Shown: positions 61,974 to 64,000 of the stretch, one piece after another
Numbering within the stretch: position 1 is the stretch's first letter
Layout: every line of letters starts with the position of its first letter
Origin: Plantactinospora alkalitolerans
GTDB lineage: Bacteria > Actinomycetota > Actinomycetes > Mycobacteriales > Micromonosporaceae
DNA: 64,000 bases
NCBI RefSeq assembly: GCF_015690345.1
Contig: NZ_JADPUN010000145.1
Location: 1-64,000 of the forward strand
Direction: 5' to 3'
The notes under the pieces: generated by a model
Told to the model about the DNA's origin: nothing
What the model saw: the letters and a program-made list of their open reading frames with translations, nothing else
The model's database searches: none
Made by a program: the position numbers and the translations under genes

Positions 61974-63357
61974 GCGGGCGGACCCGGCGGATTCCGCTGC
62001 GGGCGACGGCCGGGTCTTCGTGGTCGCGCTCTGCGGCGGCGGTGACCGGCCGATCGCGGAGCTGGCCGACCGGACCCCGTTCGAGGCGGCGGCCACCCCG
62101 CACCTCGACGAGCTGGCCCGGACCGGATGCAGCGGTCTGCTGGAGGTGATCCGGTCCGACGTGCCGCCGGAGTCTGACTCCGGCGCGATGGCCCTGCTCG
62201 GCTACGACCCGGTGCGTTTCTACACCGGCCGGGGACCGCTGGAAGGGCTCGGGATGGACTTCTGGGACGCCGACGGTTTCTCGGTGGCGTTCCGGATCAA
62301 CTTCGCCAGCTGGCAGCCGGACACGGGTCGGCTGGACCGGCGTACGTCCCGCGATCTGTCGGACGACGAGCTCGAGGCTCTGGTGACGAGCGTCCGGGCC
62401 GAGGTACGCCTTTCCGGCGACGTGTCGGTCCGGCTGACCGGCTTCGGCCGGCACCGGGGAATCCTGGCCCTGACCAGCCGGACGGTGCCGCTCTCCGGCC
62501 GGGTCACCAACACCGACCCCGGGTTCGTCGCGCGCGGCCCGTTCGGGGTGCCGGTCGCCGATCCTCCCTCGACACCACTGCGCTGCCGCCCGGCACCCGC
62601 CGACGAGGTGAACGGGACCGACGAGGTGAACGGGACCGACGAGGTGAACGGGCCCGACGAGGTGAACGGGCCCGACGACGGCCGGGCCGCAGAGGTGACC
62701 GCGCGGCTGGTGAACCAGTTCGTCGAGCGTAGTGCCGCCGTGCTGGAGAAGCATCCGGTCAACCTGGCCCGCCGGGCGGCCGGCCGGCGACCGGCGAACC
62801 TGATCCTGGTCCGCGACGGCGGCGACACCCTTCCGGTACTGCCGTCGTTCGCCGCCCAGCGCGGCCTGCGGCTGGCGATGTACGGCCAGGTTCCGGCCGA
62901 GCGCGGACTCGCCCGACTGATCGGGGCGAGGTTCACCGTCGCCAAGGCCGGGCCGGGGCAGGACGACCCGGCGTTCTACCGGAAGCTGGTGCCGGCGTTG
63001 CTGGACGATCCCGCCGACGTCGTCTTCGTACACCTCAAAGGGCCCGACGAGCCGGGCCACGACGGTCGGCCGCACGACAAGGTGGCCGCGATCCGCGACA
63101 TCGACGCCGACTTCGTCGGGCCGCTGCGCGCCCGGCTCGGCCCGCTGGACACCCTCGTCGTCACCTGTGACCACGCCACCCCCTGCGAACTCGGCATCCA
63201 CGCGCCGGACCGGGTACCGGCGGTGGTCACCGGTCCGGGCGTACGACCGGACGGGGTGACCGAGTTCGGGGAGCGGGCCGCCGCCGGTGGTGGTCTTCCG
63301 GCCGGTCGGGCCAGCGAACTGCTGCCCTGGCTGCTCCGGCTGCGCAGGGGGAGCTGA
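61954..63357 (+). CDS. phpG: PhpG-like archaeal-type phosphoglycerate mutase homologue
   Basis: This 467-residue alkaline phosphatase-superfamily protein resembles archaeal-type 2,3-BPG-independent phosphoglycerate mutase: VPPESDSGAMALLGYDP, YTGRGPLEGLGMDFW, VAFRINFASW, HLKGPDEPGHDG and TCDHATPCELG with metal ligands. In phosphinothricin clusters PhpG supplies or processes the phosphoglycerate-like partner used with the enolase homologue. I start at ATG 61954; AAGGAG is 11 nt upstream. Four tandem 18-bp units at 62602-62673 add a DEVNGT/DEVNGP repeat in a surface loop. Confidence 0.88.
   Translation: MRESVVERADPADSAAGDGRVFVVALCGGGDRPIAELADRTPFEAAATPHLDELARTGCSGLLEVIRSDVPPESDSGAMALLGYDPVRFYTGRGPLEGLGMDFWDADGFSVAFRINFASWQPDTGRLDRRTSRDLSDDELEALVTSVRAEVRLSGDVSVRLTGFGRHRGILALTSRTVPLSGRVTNTDPGFVARGPFGVPVADPPSTPLRCRPAPADEVNGTDEVNGTDEVNGPDEVNGPDDGRAAEVTARLVNQFVERSAAVLEKHPVNLARRAAGRRPANLILVRDGGDTLPVLPSFAAQRGLRLAMYGQVPAERGLARLIGARFTVAKAGPGQDDPAFYRKLVPALLDDPADVVFVHLKGPDEPGHDGRPHDKVAAIRDIDADFVGPLRARLGPLDTLVVTCDHATPCELGIHAPDRVPAVVTGPGVRPDGVTEFGERAAAGGGLPAGRASELLPWLLRLRRGS
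62602..62673 (+). repeat. Four tandem 18-bp repeats inside phpG
   Basis: Units starting GACGAGGTGAACGGG occur at 62602, 62620, 62638 and 62656, differing only at one position near the end (ACC or CCC). They encode DEVNGT twice and DEVNGP twice, an in-frame insertion between the conserved blocks. Slippage expansion is the likely origin. Confidence 0.9.
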
Positions 63358-63359
63358 GG

Positions 63360-64000
63360 ATGCGGATCACCGGTCTGCGGCTGCGCGGCATCCTCGACTC
63401 CCGGGCCAGGGCCACCGTGGAGGCCGACGTGGTCCTGGACGACCGGTACCACGGTCGGGGGTCGAGCCCGCGCGCCATCGCGCCCGGCCGGCGGGAACGC
63501 CCGCTCGGCGACCCGACCCTGCTGGGTCCGCTCGCTCCGGGGGAGCTGCACCGGGCGCTGCTCGGGCAGGACGTCGACGACCAGGCCGACCTCGATCTGC
63601 GGGTGGCCCGGTCGGACGTCGGGGCGGCCGAGACCCTCGCCGTGTCGCTGGCCTTCGCCCGGGCCGTCGCCTCGGCCCACGGGCTGACCCTGCACCGGTA
63701 CCTGGCCCGGCTCGCCGGCACCACGCCCCGGGTGCCCCGGCTGCTGGTGAACGTCTTCTCCGGCGGCATCCACGGCAACGGTCCACCGGCCGGCTTCCAG
63801 CAGATCATGGTCATCCCGGACACCGGCGGACTGACCGGAGACATCGAACTGGCCCGGGTCGTCTTCGACGAGGCGGAACGGCAGGTCCAGCAGCGGTTCG
63901 GCCCCGCCCGGTTCTCGCCGTCGAGCGGGCTGCTGGTGCCGGTCGACAGCGAGCGGCAGTTGACCCTGCTGCACGACGTGGTCGCCGCGGCCGGAGGTAC
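63360..64000 (+). CDS. phpH: PhpH-like enolase homologue (cut by window edge)
   Basis: The first 213 residues of an enolase-superfamily protein are visible. It opens RITGLRLRGILDSRARATVE, the N-terminal enolase signature with DSRGNPTVE altered to DSRARATVE, and continues with ALGQDVDDQ-like (LLGQDVDDQADLD) and LLVNVFSGGIHGNGPPAGFQQIMVIP, matching the NVINGG...QEFMI region. In the phosphinothricin route PhpH forms carboxyphosphonoenolpyruvate-type products instead of PEP. Its ATG is 2 nt after the phpG stop. Confidence 0.85.
   Translation, partial: MRITGLRLRGILDSRARATVEADVVLDDRYHGRGSSPRAIAPGRRERPLGDPTLLGPLAPGELHRALLGQDVDDQADLDLRVARSDVGAAETLAVSLAFARAVASAHGLTLHRYLARLAGTTPRVPRLLVNVFSGGIHGNGPPAGFQQIMVIPDTGGLTGDIELARVVFDEAERQVQQRFGPARFSPSSGLLVPVDSERQLTLLHDVVAAAGG

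Noticed and set aside
1-64000. CRISPR arrays, rRNA genes or a replication origin
   Set aside because: No regularly spaced direct repeats with unique spacers, no rRNA-like sequence and no DnaA-box cluster were noticed when reading through.

Overview
The window is high-GC DNA with strongly G/C-ending codons, GTG/TTG starts, many 1-11 nt gene overlaps and natural-product genes. That fits an actinomycete, and I would guess Micromonosporaceae (inference from gene style; no rRNA or other decisive marker is present).

Layout. (1) About 1-6.9 kb, minus strand: a compact operon for a small non-modular, NRPS-like acyl product: AMP ligase, free-standing carrier protein, fatty acyl-AMP-ligase-like enzyme, stand-alone condensation protein and two ABC transporters (the second cut by the window edge). 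(2) About 7-27.9 kb: an accessory island. Its left part has a DsbA-like gene, a fusion of an integrase N-terminus to an alcohol dehydrogenase C-terminus, and a frameshifted AbrB-like gene. Its middle has an unusual locus of three very large or beta-rich proteins of unknown function plus an M6-like metalloprotease carrying an EF-hand loop and a tachylectin-like propeller. Its right part is a graveyard of IS5-, IS1380-, IS256- and IS701-like elements, two small unknown genes, a decapitated membrane protein and a decapitated serine recombinase that runs into tRNA-Leu(GAG).

(3) About 28.3-34.3 kb: sulfonate uptake and desulfonation (ssuABC, divergent ssuD), followed by a galB/galC-like pair from the 4-oxalomesaconate branch of gallate/protocatechuate catabolism, with a GntR-type palindrome upstream. 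(4) About 34.3-48.9 kb: a glycan or glycolipid locus with four family-2 glycosyltransferase domains (one fused to a GT87-like polytopic domain), a UbiA-type polyprenyl enzyme, epimerase, class-III aminotransferase, polysaccharide deacetylase, SARP-like regulator, methyltransferase and a UPF0104-type membrane protein. (5) About 49-54.5 kb: a DEAD-box helicase, a TetR/MFS drug-efflux pair and an NRAMP metal transporter.

(6) About 54.7 kb to the right edge, plus strand: a tightly packed phosphonate operon. Its order is phosphonoacetaldehyde reductase, hydroxyethylphosphonate dioxygenase, PhpE-like dehydrogenase, PEP mutase, phosphonopyruvate decarboxylase, a metallo-beta-lactamase-fold hydrolase, PhpF-like nucleotidylyltransferase, PhpG-like phosphoglycerate mutase and PhpH-like enolase (cut by the edge). 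This is essentially the early phosphinothricin-type route: PEP to phosphonopyruvate, phosphonoacetaldehyde, 2-hydroxyethylphosphonate, hydroxymethylphosphonate, phosphonoformate, CMP-phosphonoformate and a carboxyphosphonoenolpyruvate-type intermediate. A phosphinate (C-P-H or C-P-C) product is therefore plausible. The MBL hydrolase is not part of the phosphinothricin early set as I know it.

The two most interesting candidates for undescribed biology are the large-protein/metalloprotease locus at 10.4-20.7 kb and the phosphinate-type cluster at 54.7-64 kb. No CRISPR array or rRNA gene was seen.
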